Notes under the pieces: generated by a model
Told to the model about the DNA's origin: nothing
The model's database searches: none
What the model saw: the letters and a program-made list of their open reading frames with translations, nothing else
Program-made: the position numbers and the translations under genes
Part shown: piece after piece, positions 12,677 through 26,568 of the stretch
Layout: the number at the start of each line of letters is the position of its first letter
Numbering within the stretch: position 1 is the stretch's first letter
Assembly (NCBI RefSeq): GCF_004027225.2
Contig: NC_044282.2
Span: 57,492,397-57,556,396 of the forward strand
DNA from: Strigops habroptila
Taxonomy: Eukaryota; Chordata; Aves; Psittaciformes; Psittacidae
Length of the DNA: 64,000 bases
Reading direction: 5' to 3'

Positions 12677-15600
12677 GTCTTTAATATGACTAAGCTATCT
12701 CCTCAACACAGCTGATGTGCATCATCTGCAACTATCAGAAGTTACAGTATGTCTGCATTATAAATTACAGGGCCAGGAAAATTTTCTCCAAGTCAGATTT
12801 GCCCTTGAATTCAGGTGTTGTTATTTTCACTGTTGCAAATAGCGAATATTATTGGAGTAGATTTCATAGCATTTCCCCAGTTCACCACTCTTAACAGTAT
12901 GAATACTTTGATTTCTTACAAATTAAATTAATAAAGTTTTTAAGAATGAGCATTATGATTCTATGGAAATATTGGCAGTTTTCTAGTGAGTTTACTTCCC
13001 TGTGAGAGACAGTATAAATATGTAGAGACTTGTTATGTTTAATTCAACCTTATCTTTTTGGTATTAATTCATCCTTTTTTTTCTTAGTCAAAAGTAAAGC
13101 AAATGTTAATATCCTCTACCTCCAGATAGGAAGCAGATGCAAAGAGATCTTAGCTGTTCTTCCCAAGGCCTGTTATGGGTTTTAGCTCAAATGTCAACAC
13201 GAGTCAAGATTTTACTTTTAGTGACAGGTTGGTTTAGTTTCCTATTTAATATTGGTTGAAACACTGTTAATCCCCCTTAGAGAAAACACACTGACTCCTT
13301 AACAGAAAATTGTTCTAAAGGCCTTAGCGAAATTTTCCAAAGTACTTTGTGTGTTTTCTCCCCATTTCCTTGAAATTGCAGCGAGAAGGAATTTTATCAT
13401 CAAAGTGAGCAGAACTGGCAAGGCATGAATGAACACAAACCAAAGAGGCTCCTGATCATGTCTGTCTTTGATGAGATCCATACACTGCACCTATGCATTT
13501 TGTCTGCAGGGAGATCCCAGATGTCATGCTAGTGTTTCATCTGCAAATTTCAATTCCCCTGCAGAACTTGAAGAAGTGACTAGAACTTGCCCAGATTTCA
13601 TACAGTTCAATGGGTCACTGTTATGAAATACTTCGATCTTTTTTGCTAACGAGGTTTTTGGTTTTTGTTTTTTTTTTTTCCTTCCTAGCTGGCCATGTAA
13701 GCAGCAGATGGGTTATAGGAGGATTAACTTCCACACAAGTACTTGAATAGCAGGATCCCCCAGGCCCTTGCAACTTGAGGCAGACAGATACACTTCCTGT
13801 GGAAAAAAGTTGCTGCTTTGCAAAAAATACAAGAAAACAGTTGGGAAATTTGCCATAGAAATAGCAAAGTGAAGGTTCAAATCCTGGCTGTGAACTGGGT
13901 AGAGCATGGATTTCAACATGGCTGTTGCACAACTCAAGCAGTAGCTGTGAGCACTGGACAGGCATAAATTGCCCTCACCTATCTGTCATCAAAATGGACA
14001 CACATTTGCAGAGCACTTCATGTTTTGAAGAGGGAGGATTTACTGATGGACACTGATTCTTGCTCAAAAAGGATCAACCAAAATCCGGTTCGATCAATAA
14101 AATTTTTGACATAACCTCTGCTTGGCAGTGGGGCAAGGAGTTACCCACTTAATTTACCCCCTTATTCAGTCTACTCTGTGTTTGCCCTACCTGAATTAAG
14201 GTGGTACCAACTCCAGGTACTAGCTCCAGGTACCAAACATGTAACACACTAGCAACAGGCTCTAGAACACCCAACTGGACCATTATAACCTTGCTTAGAC
14301 CTTCAGGTTTATATGGCACTGCGTAGTTACAGCGGAGGCACAGGAAGATGTAGATTATCATCAAGTGAACTCAGATGTATGGACACCACAACATAAATTA
14401 ACCTCAGATATAAGCTAAAGCAAATTCCCTCTGCCCACTCTTCTCCTGAGCTAGATTTCAGATTCTGTCAAGATCCTGCTGCCAAAGGCAATTTTTTGCA
14501 TATCATCTGCCTCTGCTGTCTTCTTTCACTTTCCACTCTCTCCAAATGAGTACCAAATACTAAAGCCTACTGATCTTAATTCAGACATACCTGGGGGCTT
14601 CTTTCTTTTTCATTTGTTCCAAAAGGAACTGACCTGGCAAATGGCATCGAAGAATTATTTGACTTTGAGTTCCACAGTCAGCCCTTCCTGCCCACAGGTG
14701 ACTGTAGGGAAGGGACTGAGTGACTGAGGCCAACCTGAGCTGAGAATACTCTAATGTCAATGGGGAAGAAGACACAACTGTGTCAACTGTCCTTTCAGTT
14801 CACTGCAGGCTGCTACTGAAATAGACTTCGACATCATTTGACTGCCTGAAGCACTCGAAGATTCAATGAGTCTGAGACCAGAGGCAGGCTTGAAAGAAAA
14901 GAGAAATAATCTTCCTTCTAGCTGTCAAAATTGCATATAAATGATCAGGTTGCAGGAAAAGGATCCCATTACTCCTTTGAATTCACAAAAAATTCCAAAA
15001 GCTCCACGCTTTAATAATTCTCTTCACTGGTTTAAAAACAAAGCAAAGCACAAAGCTGGACACAGATGTGACATGAGGCAATCATTTCACAAAATATTGA
15101 AAGGACCATGATGTACTATTTCACATAGACACTGAAAACATCATATTGATACCCAGACTTTGCCAACAGGATGGCAAAAACTTAATTTTGAACTCAAATC
15201 TCTAATGTGATCACAGCAAACAGCAGACTGGTGAATGCACTGGATTTATTTGCCTTTTTATCCACTTAGAGGCTTGTGTACACTGGGTAGCTGCTATGAA
15301 GTAAACTCAGGTGTGAGTTTACAGCACACACTTTCTTTTGTCCTGCCATCTCATCCAGACACACTTTCTACAAGTGTGAAGTAGGTTGTTTACTGCACTG
15401 GGTTTGGGAAGAGATTATTAAATCCCCAAAAGCTTTGAGCAGCCATATTACTTGCCCGTGTGAACTGCCTAAAAGTTAGGCACCTCACTGCTATTTATAC
15501 TAATGAAAATCTGTTCCAAAATCTCGGCTATATAGCCACCTGATTTAGTGCTTTCTGAAGACAATGGAAAAATTGGATAAACCGAATAAATAGCATAGGA

Positions 15601-16243
15601 CGGCAGTAAAGCCTGTACTGGGATTAGAAATTTGACATGCTTACCCCTTGTGAATAAGAATCAGATTTGCCTTTGAATTGGCTGTGATGAAAATGCAAGA
15701 AAGCTTTTGAGAATATTTGGAAGGTTTTCCCTCACTAATTTATAGAAAGCAGATACTGATTCCTAAATAATTATTGAGACAAGAGGTGTGTTTCAACTGG
15801 AAAGCACAAAGCATCTGACTGCAAATATGATACATGGAAAGAATGACTCACATACAAAAGGGGTTGATTCAAAATGGAATTATTTACTCTTGAAAGTGTC
15901 TGTTTGTGAGATGGCTTGACTGAAATATTGAAACTAAGGATTATAATACATTTACAATAAGCAGGAGTTGCAGAGGTGGATGTTTGAAGGAAGAGGAAAT
16001 GTATTAAATAGCGGAGGGAAAGTCTTATTACTGCTAGAACATGGACATGAAGCCAGAAAACAGATAATGATTCTGTTTGTTACAGCTTTGCACTGTTAAG
16101 ACTCTAAGTATCTGACTTTTGGGTAAAGAGTTTTTGTTATACTCTACTGAGTAAGAAATATAATAATTTTCTGGGTTTCAGGGTCAGGGTCATTGTGAGG
16201 ATTAATCCATCGATTTCTGTAAGCACATCCTGAATTCCTCAGA

Positions 16244-16251
16244 TGACGTCA
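16244..16251. promoter_or_regulatory. Perfect CRE palindrome (possible ATF/CREB or Maf-type site)
   Basis: The palindrome TGACGTCA is present in the context CAGATGACGTCAGCAT. TGACGTCA is the canonical cAMP-response element, and the right half (TGACGTCAGCA) also agrees with a Maf recognition half-site. It stands alone in CpG-poor DNA, with no TATA box, CpG island or exon nearby, so a function is only possible. Confidence 0.25.
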
Positions 16252-18215
16252 GCATAAGAATTGAAGGAGGCATTGTTTTAAGGAAAAAATAAATAGCAGG
16301 AAGGATTTTGGTTCAAAGAAACTGAAGGCAAATAGTATGAGCATCCTTAAACAAAATTTAAATGACTTCACTGCTGATGATAAGGAAGTATTCAACAGTT
16401 TTACTCTTGAGAGCAATCAATATGTTAGAGGAAGACAGGACTTCTTTTATTAACCAGAAAACTCTGTTGGATCAGTATTATAAATGACAGTTGATTTTTT
16501 AAGCATTTACATTAAAACCCAAAGAAAGCCCCAACCAAACAAAAAAGAACAAAACCAGGTTGTCCTTCTCTAGCATTAAATGTTCTAAGTATTGTAGAGT
16601 TGACATGATCAGCACTGAGATATTGCAGGCTTAAGGCACCTATTCCTGGTCCTGGTCCTGCACAACCTTATATCCAGCTTAAATATGCACTTTCTGTATG
16701 ACTTACAGTGGAGAATAGCTTTCCAAATCATCCTTTATGTCTCACAGCTGGTGAAGAAGGTATTTAATTTATGGCAAAGGTTTCACAAAAGGATAAGCCT
16801 TGAGAGGCAATACAGAAGCTAAAGTCGATGGGTCTGAGATTATATTTCTTATTTTAAATTACAGCATCTTTCATGTCTGACTATTGCTGAATGTCATTCT
16901 CCTCAATCCTCCTTCTACCTGTTAAAGTATTAAACTAATCAAAATAGTAAAGATTAATAAATCACAGGGCCTGCCATATCTTAAAGGGATTCGGCACTAG
17001 GGAAAAGTTTATTTCTATGATAAAATACTGTATGACTAACAAAAGTACTACAGAGCAACTTTAAGTTCCTCCAGAGCATTCATGTAGGTCTACTTTGGAG
17101 AGACAGTAGCATATGTAGTGATCACTGCCATAAACCATGTCTCTCAGCTTCCAACTGGGGTTTCATCTGCACAGGTATTACATAGGTAGGTTCATCCCAT
17201 CTAAGTGAGGTGCTGTGTAGAGGCACTGTCCTTCAGTGCTTCCTATATCATCAGTAAAAGAGACATAATCTGTTGACTGTATTAAAGAGCCTAATCTAAC
17301 TCCCTACACACCTTACCTTTGACAGGTGAGATGGACTGGACCCATGTGCATTGTTTTAATGAAACTCTTACAAAGCTCTAACCTTTCTTATAGGGTCTGG
17401 TGGAAAATACCTAAACTGTCTTAAAAGAACAATAAAAGAGAAGGTAGTACCTGCAGCTAATACCTGAGGCAAAACCAGAGGCATCAAAGTGGTGGTTACA
17501 AAAAATTGAGACTGATCACCTCTACGGTCAAGGGAGCTACTCTAGGTGAGGTTCATTTTGGGGTAGTACATTCTGAAGGATGTATTTATTTTGAAATATT
17601 ATTTCAGTGCTTTCTGCTCTGTCCTGAAGGATATAGGGGATTCCTGCTACATGCTGTGTGAACAGCCAAGGAAGATTTTAGTTTATCCTACAGTCTTGTG
17701 GTACATGACCCAAAGATGAGGCTTTTCAATCCAAAACAATGTATGGAAAAAAGTGCTGCATGTTTATTTTTTTGAGATGATGTGTCGTAGTCTTTCTAGT
17801 TAAACTGCTTTCACTAGCAATCTTCTAAGGAAAATATGAAATAAGAATATTAAAAAGTGGAAATTAGACTTTCGCCTTTTAAGATACATAATAAACAGTC
17901 AAACTTGATTAGTTTCAAAACAAATGCTAAGTATAATCTACCAGTACTGCATCCAAAATGAAAAGAAACCACAGAAAAGGTCTACAGAGCAAAGTGTTCA
18001 GCATCCACTCTGTTTCTTGGAGTCACTCTTTCTAGCTGTTCAGGGCAGGATTTTCTATGACATCTTTCTGTTTGCACAGTAATCAGTCACTCAAATATGT
18101 AATCAGTCCTAAAGAAAAGAGGAATTTCATTTATGCCATGAACTCCATATCACACGGAGATCACATATTCAGTTCATCCACAGAATATGGTTAGATACCA
18201 ATGTTAAGCTAAGAC

Positions 18216-18230
18216 ATATATATATATATC
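18216..18230. repeat. (TA)n microsatellite
   Basis: A short run of about six to seven TA units. It is an ordinary dinucleotide microsatellite. Confidence 0.6.
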
Positions 18231-18959
18231 CAGTACTAAAGTCACATCCTGTTTAGTATTATGAAAACGCATAGCCTTTTGCATTCTGTACTTCTGCCAA
18301 GGTCTACAGAAAACCTAGGGTACTATGCCTACAGACTGAGCATGGCTTTGTCCTGGTTTGTTGCCTGTATCTTCTGTCTTTGTACTTATTATATTGACTT
18401 TGTTGTTATAGTACAATAAAATATTATGATATTCTCTACTATAATACTGTTATGTTCCATTTTCAAGAAGAGAAACTGAAAAACTAAGCAATGTAGTCTA
18501 AGACATGAGCAGTATTATGAAGGAGCTAAAGCTAACCCATTCTTCTGTACCTGGAATTTTTTAATGGAAAAGCTATCTTCAAGTGGAAAGAAATACAGAA
18601 ATCCGTAGTCTTATTCAGGATAATGGTGACTGTAAGGAATAAGGATCAGCTTCTGCTATCCTCCTCATGTTACCTGATGCCTTATTGTCCAAAGAATAAG
18701 GAACTACATAATTGGGTATATGAACGCCTGCATAGAAGAAATCTTTGAATCAAAGATACTTAGAAGAACAACACAATAGCTCACAGTACAAGCAATTTAA
18801 AAATAAGGAACATTATTGTGGAAAAATCGAATATTTTAGTGAAAGTCACACAGTAGTAGTAGAAGAAAGAATGTTCTTACAGCTCTGCTCCATACTTATA
18901 GTTCTCTAGTTAACATGTTACACCCTCTCCTCCACTCAAAATGATAAAAGAAAATGTTG

Positions 18960-19945
18960 GAAGGAGCCTTGAAAGGTCATCTAATCTATTGTGGGAAACC
19001 AACCTTGGGTAAGTGATAGTGATATTATTCCCAACAAATGCTTGTTTTACCTGTTTTTAAACACCTTCTGTGCTGGAGATTCCACAGCCTTGCAAAGCAA
19101 TCCACCTCAGTACTTAATTACATTTATGTTTACATTTTTCCCCACAGGCTATCTTAAATCTTTCTTGTTGCAATTTAAACCTATTACTTCTTTTTCTCCC
19201 TGCACTGGATGTGAGGATAGTTTATTCCTTTCCTCTTTACGTCTAATTTCACATATGTGAAGACCATTATTGCATCTCCCTGAAATCTTCTTTAAAGAGA
19301 CTAAATAATCCTAATTCCTTCAATTTGCAGGTCATATTTTCTAGATTTCTAACCATTCTTGTTGAACATTTGTGTGTCTTCTGCCACATATTTCTTGAAT
19401 TGAACACAATAATTCAATTTAAATTTAGCCAAACCAAGGAGCAGAGCAATTACTTTCCATATTTTATTAATAATATTCCTTATGGCCCCTGTCAAATAGC
19501 ATCCTACTTTTTGCCAGCCATTTCTTTATTTTGTGAAAATTAGTTGCGTTCCACTCTGGTTCCTGAATATACTTTCAGAATTCACTTTTGAATGCCTGCA
19601 TAATTCATTATCCATGTACTTAATGAGCTTTCTCTCTCCTCTATCACCAATTCATTCATGAGGGCATTGAATATTACCACACAAAACTCTGCTCAGGATG
19701 TATTTCCTTGTAGGGAGTGTAGTATTGGCAACCAGTAGTTTCTCAGCAATTCTTTTTCTCCCATGTATTATCACTTTGACTTGCTCTGAAAAATACCGTT
19801 TAAAACCATATCAAAAACTTGTTAGAGGCAAGATAAAACATCTATGCTTCTCCCTTATCCAAAAGGACTGTTGCTGTGCCAGAAGAAGTGTTCAGTTTGG
19901 TTTGGCAAGATTTCTTCTAAAAAAAATCCACAACAGCAATTTTAA
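18960..19945 (-). mobile_element. Long old CR1-clade LINE relic, about 1 kb
   Basis: This is the longest repeat relic in the window. On the plus strand the blocks appear in the order expected for an inverted old CR1 element: 'GGTCATCTAATCTATTG' at about 18,976; a 'TGGAGATTCCACAGCC' word near 19,074; 'AATTTAAACCTATTACTTC' near 19,171; 'AGACCATTATTGCATCTCC' near 19,260; 'CAGGTCATATTTTCTAGA' near 19,328; a 'CATTCATGAGGGCATTGAATA' type block near 19,650; and a 'TTTGGTTTGGCAAGATTT' block near 19,896. It thus spans the 3' terminal region and much of the distal reverse-transcriptase frame. All frames contain stops and indels. The very end of the 3' tail is not recognisable. Divergence is high, so this is an ancient, dead copy. 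Confidence 0.8.
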
Positions 19946-22900
19946 CTCTTGTGCTGTTCTGCAGGCACTGTAATTCTCACTTACCAACTCTGGACCATGG
20001 AGTCACCTGACTTTTGAGTTTTAATGGGAGACTTAAACAGCTTGATTGGCAGAACAAGTTCTTGAACTACAGCATTTTTTTGATTCCTGTCCCCCAAGCT
20101 ATCTACTATGATTGTAACAGTGGAAGCAGACTGGAAGGGATGTTGTTTCAATACCAGCTGCAGCCCAACTTTTGGCTCCCAAATATTAAAAAAAAAAAAT
20201 AAAAATAGTTTTTTCAAAGTATGTTCTGCTTTTCAGCTAGATCTTAGTTAACGTAGTGCTGGAAGTAACAGCCGTGCTACTGTTACCCCGGCAGCTGACC
20301 TGGATTATGCATCGCATAGGGTGCTGCTAACAAGGGGCCTACTGTCCCTGGTCCTACCCCAGGAACACCAGCTATGGGGCTTTCTGCACCAGCCTCTGCA
20401 GACAGACCTGCAGTTGCTCAGCTGGACATCAGCCAGCTCTGGTTTGAAAGCTGAGCAGCTTCATTAGCGCAGTGCTGTGCCTAAACAGATTCGTGAGTCC
20501 TGCCGAAAGCGCCGGGCTGCTCTCAGTGAGCCGCTTGTCGCTTTTGAATCAGAGTGCTTCCTCTGCAGCCATGCTGCAAACCAGATGATGCGAGTGCAGG
20601 TCTGCTGTCTGTGAAAGGCCATGCTAACAAATTCACTTTGTAATGCATATTCAAGCACTGGCTGCACATTGTTTTTGGAGAGAAAAAGGATCTGTATCCG
20701 TTATTTCAGTATATGTAACAGGACTCTTTAACGCAATTTTCAAATGTTATTCTTTCATGTCCCTAAATGTCCTTTTAGGCAACCAACCAAGTGTTACTAT
20801 CTTTTGGTTTTTCCTTATAGATGAAGATAGTGAGGGGAAATAAGTCTTATATTGCAGGGTGGTTTCCAGCTCTGGTATCTAGTCAGTGATCCTACAACAT
20901 GCAACTGCTGGATCATGGGAGAGATTCAGCTATTCAGATACTCCTATGTGGTTCCCAGGAGAATGAGAAAGCAGAGGAAGGCAGCTCAACTAGGCTGCAG
21001 ATACGTGCAAACTGGGTTATCCTTAGATTTGACCTTCACTTAATGAACACGCTCTAAAAGTCCATGTTACCCACCACAAATCCAGCACAATAAGATGCTC
21101 CTTTCCAAATAACTTCACCCCAAATCCCTGAAGAGCCACCAGATACTTATCACATACTTCAGAAAGCACAAAGTACTCTCTAAAAGTCCTTAGGAAGAGG
21201 AGAAGCCAATGGTTCCCAAATGTCCCATTGCAACCTCAACAGGGTGTTCCTCTGGCTCTGGGGTAGCCCAACATAGTTGTTTCCAGCTCATCTGTTTCTC
21301 CCTATAGCAATAATTTTGGGTTTCTAGGCATCAGTGTAGCAAGGCAGCTGCCTGCCATAGGCAAGGTAGAGGATCCACACCTGGACAGCTTGCAAACCAT
21401 ATGTAATTCAGAAGTCTACATTGCCACCAAATCACTTGGCTCAGCATCATTGTTGAAAGTAACTTCCAGTCTTTGAATTTCACATTCTCAAGTAAGTATA
21501 TTGCTGCTTGACTTGCCAACAAAGCCCAGGAACAGGAGGATGAGAGATTTCTGTTTGTCATGTGATGGCTAAAGAAGTTGGTCTGTCTTAAAGACCCACT
21601 TATTAACCCTGGGACACCTCCTGTTTAATTCTCAGAATGTAAAAACCAGAGATTTAGTTCATAGTACATTCGCAAAAAAGTTCAGACTATACAAATAAGC
21701 ATCTTACAGCAACTGCGAGTAGAGGCAAGTTCCAGAAAGGAAAAAAATAGTCTGATGCATGTCATCTTGTGGTTTTTTGCTAGATTAATGAAAAGCCCAC
21801 ACAGCATAATTATGTTTACAATAAGCTTACAGGAGTTTTCCCACAAGGTAGAGGAGAGTCATAGAAGGATCAGGTTAAACCAATTATTTAACCTTTAGAG
21901 AGCTAAACTTGTGAGTGTTTCAGAGAGAGGGAAAATGGACTATTTTATTGGTTGCTTACAACCATGTATTAAATAATGATCTTTTTTTTTTATTCCATCA
22001 CACTGCAAGAGCATATCCTGGCAGATCCAATTTAGATGACTGTGAGACAAATGGTTGGATGCCTAGATGACTTAAATATTCCACTGCTAGCACAAGTTTG
22101 TTTTATACCATCATGAATGAGTCTCCTCACAAACAACCTAACATGTCTGGTAAGGCTCTTCACAGAATGTGGCATCCAGATTGAGGGGGTTTAATGATAG
22201 AGTGAACAAATAAATTACCGAGCTTGACTGAGAGTTGTTGCATCTGCTAAAATCAAGATTTCCTTTTCTGGAGCTGGCCTTTTGGGCTTGAAACAAGTGG
22301 GCAACGGTGGAAAGCCCTGAAAAGAAAACAATATAGTATCATTTATCAGGCCTTTTGCAATGTCAGCTCTCCATTGTTCTTGCTTAAAAAAAATGCATAC
22401 TTCTTGGCTTTCCTAATTCATCAGAGAGACAAGCAGTTGTTCTGGTTTAGACATTAGCATTTGTTTTGTTTATTCCAGTTCCAGTGGGCAAAAATCAAAT
22501 AAACCTGATTAATTCAATGGTCTACCTACAGTTTTTCCAAAGGATATGGTAAGCTATGATAGAGTAGAGCTTGAGAAACACAGATATAACACCCTAGGGG
22601 CTAAATTCTATGGATGTTGTTGACAGAGCATCTGTCTAAATGATCTTCCAGCTAGTACTGGGCAAAATCAATTTTCTTTTTTTTTTTCTTGTTTTGCTGA
22701 CAATTTGAAAATGTGGGGAAAAAATCTATCACAGCTCAAAGTTCAAACACATTGGCAAATGCATCTTGGGGAAAATATTCAGAACACTTCATGTGTTTAA
22801 TCTGGATTTGAGAGCTACTTATTTTTCACCGAGATAAAAAGGGGGGGGGATTCTGTAACAAATCATTATTTCTGTCAAAAAATACTAATTTCATTTAAAA

Positions 22901-25900
22901 AATGCTCTCTGAATCCCACCCGTTACCAGTTATAAAACATGCAGCCAGCACCATGCTTTATACATCAAATAGTAACTAGCTGGCATATGAGAAGAATGTA
23001 AATTAAAATAATATCCAAATGGTCAACCTGGGGCTCTCCAACTGCTTGCTCCAAAGCTCTTCAGAAGTGACTTCCATGCTGGCACTTCACACAGGTTGGG
23101 ACACATTGGGAAAGCCACCTCTCTAGATGCTGAGGAAGCCCTCCAGCACGGGCAATCCTCCCAGCCTGTGCTAGAATTGAGCACCGTGTTCAGAAATGAG
23201 TAATAGGACCCTGCAGGAAGACATTAAACTTTTCCACCTGTGATACCTCCTGGTAATCCTTTGCTCCCTTTTCTACCTGCTTTGTGTGGGGCAAGTCTTA
23301 TTCACATGGTGATTTTGGCAAATGGCTCATGGGGTCAGGGAGGTGCACTGCCTGGGTGTGCATGAACTGATCCTTCCTCTATGTCCTACAGCAGGTGGCA
23401 TTTGCTCTTTAGAAGGAATCCTAGTGGCAACAACCAACAATAAATTAGCTCCTGACTTACCATAGAGTTGTCTGGCCAAGAGAGAGTTCAGTCTGCAAGT
23501 ATGAAGCTGAACATCAAACAGTATTCAAGTTTCTCATTGTTTTTTGTACAACTTAGACCAGACAATGCTTTGAACACTTCAAGAGCAAGGTCAAACATAT
23601 TCAGTCACAGGGTTTCCAGTTCAGGAACTCAGTTCCTATTTGGGCAGCAAAGATGTGCAATTTTCCAGTTGTGCCAGTCAAACATGAGGGATTTGTAATC
23701 TTTTCACACCTCTGAAAATTAGGCCAATTATCTAAATACCATAAAGTATTTGGCTGACTCAAGGTCTCATCCAGGAGTGGGAGTGGGAATACATGTAGTA
23801 ATGATCTGAGGTTTTCCATTGCATACATTCCTTTCGCTGTTTTAACCAGAGCAGTCAAAGTGCTACAAAGTTAAGCAGAGATATGAAGCCACGTGGTAAA
23901 TGGACCACATTTTCTGATTCACCTGCATTGCTGCAAGCAAACAGTAACAAAGCGTAAACAAAAAGTAACTTCTTGTCACATGATCTCTCTAAGATTATGT
24001 CCTGGTTCCAAGTGGGAGAAAAACATGTAAACATCCTTTGTCATAATAACCTTTCAGATTGCGCAACAAATACTATTAAAACACTCTAATTCTCATTTCA
24101 TTGTGAGTTTCCCAAGATTTTGTACTGGGACTGAAATTTTCCATTTTGGTTGATAGTTTACAAATGATTTTTTTTTTTTTCCTTTTTGCAGGGAAGAAAT
24201 TTAGAATTAAATGTTTAGCCATTTCCAAGAAGCAGACTAAATTAATTTTTTGTGCTGAATTCTGGGGACATTTGTTTTGATTTCTAATGGGAACCTCAAA
24301 TTTTACAGCTGTCTGGCTGCTATGGATAGGATGAGTCTTTTTCATTCCCCATGAGAATCTGCCCAGAATTGGCAAAGTTTCAGGCTGTTGAAAAACCACA
24401 ACTCACACAATTTTAAGACATAAGGCGACCTCCCCAAAGCTTCCCTCTGCCCAGCTCTTCTGTAATCTCAAGTGCCAGAATTCCGAGAACGTGATATGGA
24501 GGCTCCAGCCCTGCTGATGGCCCATGTGGGTGCCAGGACCATAACTCCTACAGGAAAATCTTTTTTTCAGGCTGCCTTCTTAAAAACCTGGGAAATGAAA
24601 CAAAAAGTGTTAACCTTCAAAGATTAGGAATCACCAAATTTAAGAGCGCTTGCTCAACTGCAGTTTGGTTTCTTGTGTCTAAGTAAGTGGTGCTCATGCA
24701 GATTTTAATGACTTGATGACTTCCTATGTTTCCCATTTCCCAGTGCAATAAGTCTCTGCTCTGGGAACAGACATTCTGAATGGATACTTATTTTCAGCAT
24801 GACTATCTATCTCAGTGCTTTCAAAGCATGAAAAGGGTAAAAAAAGAATAGAAAATGAAGGTTGAAGGAAAAGAAAGGATGGTCTCTTGATCAAATTAGC
24901 TGAATTGGATTCACTTTTATCCTGGAGTCTGTTAAGCCCATCTTTGGTCACTGAAACCAAATTTTTCCCACACGTCATTAACTGTGCATTTCTCGCCTTC
25001 TATATATCTGATAAGATCATGGATCCTGACTTGCAGAAGCAGCTATCATTCCCAACTGCACTGAACACAAAATGCAAGATCAGGTCATGTGTCTCATACT
25101 GTGTCCCCCTCAATCTCACTTTTCATCAGTCTTCTGTGCCTTGCTTCTTTGGCAGAACATGGATGACAGCACCCCCTCCTCTCCGTTTTGGGAAGACTGA
25201 TGAGTGAATGCTTGTGAAGCCCTTGGATCCTGCGGTGGTGAACCCCACAGGAGAAGCCACAAGGAAATTAATAATTCTGTCTTCAGAATGAGATTTGTAC
25301 TGTAAATAAAGCCTGGGGTCACACTTCAGATAATAAGCAGAGAACAAAATATTGAATTAGGAGAGCACCATCCATTCTGAATGAGATGCAGGAAAATATA
25401 CTAGGTGTTCATTTAATTAAAGATTTATATAATTCATACACACAAGGGAAATGATTTAAGGTTCATTTTTGAGTTAAGAATTGATTTGCAACCTTAATAA
25501 TGCTCTTTTAAAACAGTGTGTGGGTGGCATGTATGTTTGTTGTAGCCTGCCAGCCAGGTAATTCGGGGAAAGAAGGAAGCTTTGAGCTTTCAGCCCCTGG
25601 TCATTCCTTATGGATAATTCACTACCTGCACATCCTTCCTGGAAGCTGCTACATGTATGTTACTGATGGCTTATAAAAACAAAATAAAACAAAACAAACC
25701 CAGAAAGATGTAATGCAATATTTATTTAAAATCCCTGTTTTGGGAAATCACTGAATCATGTCTGTCTTGAGGCACTGTGGTTCCTTTTCTAAATACTTCT
25801 TACTGAAGATATTTCACTGTAAAACAACCAGTCTTCGGGCTGCCTGTTCTAGGGCCAGGGAAGAATTGTTTGAAAGGCAACTCTCAGCCTTTCAAAATTA

Positions 25901-26545
25901 GAAATTCTTTGTTACAATACCTTCTATTTTCTTTAAGATCAAAACCCACACTTATTTTTTCCAGAATGTAAGTTATTATTTCAAGGGATTTTAAAATCCT
26001 GTCCTGAGTAGGCCAATGTGGATCATTGGGTTTTTACTTATAAGTGTGTTCTTTTTAATTGCGACAGCAGGCACCTGGAGTCTGTCAGGACTTTTCCTGA
26101 ACCCAGCTGCATCCTTCACTCTGATCCCACTTCCAGATTCAGACATAGCCCGACACTATGGGAACAGAAAATTGGTGCTGCTCCGTGAAGCTGGCACACA
26201 GGGAAGATCTCCTGGCTGGAAATGGCTGGGTCCCAGTTTGGGGACACTTGTACGGGCCTGGGACGGTGATGTTGAGCAGAAAGCTCAGGAATTAACCATC
26301 GGGGACATCTGGGGACAGGGTTGAAGGAAGCAGAGGAAGAAACCCTGACTGAAGCATTAATGCCCCACGTCAGACACACTTGACCAGAATGGAACTGCTT
26401 AAAATGAGCAAATTTGGCCAGTATCTAATAACATAGGTCTCTGGCTACGATTTGCCCTGTGTCATACACATAGTGCCAAGCCACTATAGGGGTAGATCCA
26501 GACAGTTGGGGCAGCTGTGGTGTACGGGTGCAACAAAGAAGTGGA
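19946..26545. other. Gene-free DNA, 6.6 kb
   Basis: No exon is recognised. It includes a CpG-richer patch (20,255-20,600), an A5G9 homopolymer pair (22,836-22,849) and several T-rich runs (21,983-21,992; 24,169-24,180). The 102-codon frame at 26,016-26,324 begins with a hydrophobic stretch but has no other sign of being a gene. Confidence 0.55.
20255..20600. other. CpG-richer patch, possible regulatory element
   Basis: CpG dinucleotides are rare around here but about a dozen occur in this patch, with six within about 60 bases at 20,489-20,545 (CGTGAG, CCGAAAGCGCCGGG, GCCGCTTGTCGC). E-box words (CAGCTG or close variants) recur. It is too short and too low in density to be a standard CpG island. 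A small enhancer, an old GC-rich repeat or chance are all possible. Confidence 0.3.
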
Positions 26546-26568
26546 TATGATTCTATGATTCTATGATA
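26546..26568 (+). mobile_element. CR1 3' octamer tail
   Basis: The sequence ATGATTCTATGATTCTATGAT consists of the octamer ATTCTATG repeated twice, the diagnostic 3' terminus of avian CR1 elements on the sense strand. No CR1 body can be recognised upstream, so it is either the tail of a very short, 5'-truncated insertion or a tail whose body has decayed. Confidence 0.6.

Larger units (their letters stand above)
6511..18955. other. Gene-free DNA, 12.4 kb
   Basis: I see no exon, RNA gene or clear transposon in this long stretch. It is AT-rich, CpG-poor and contains short T-rich patches (for example 9,150-9,200 with TTG repeats, 13,660-13,680), a TTAATTAA-rich patch at 11,761-11,800 and AT-rich microsatellite-like DNA near 12,640-12,675 and 18,216-18,230. 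Open frames are short and uninformative. A perfect CRE palindrome is listed separately. Confidence 0.55.

Noticed and set aside
13867..13880. GGTTCAAATCC, a tRNA B-box-like word
   Set aside because: No A box at the right distance and no cloverleaf can be drawn. Similar isolated words at 5,735 (GGTTCGATC), 14,086 and 42,390 were rejected for the same reason.
26016..26324. Frame starting with a hydrophobic stretch, like a signal peptide
   Set aside because: T-rich DNA gives hydrophobic residues by chance. The remainder has no domain, and no promoter or splice evidence is seen.
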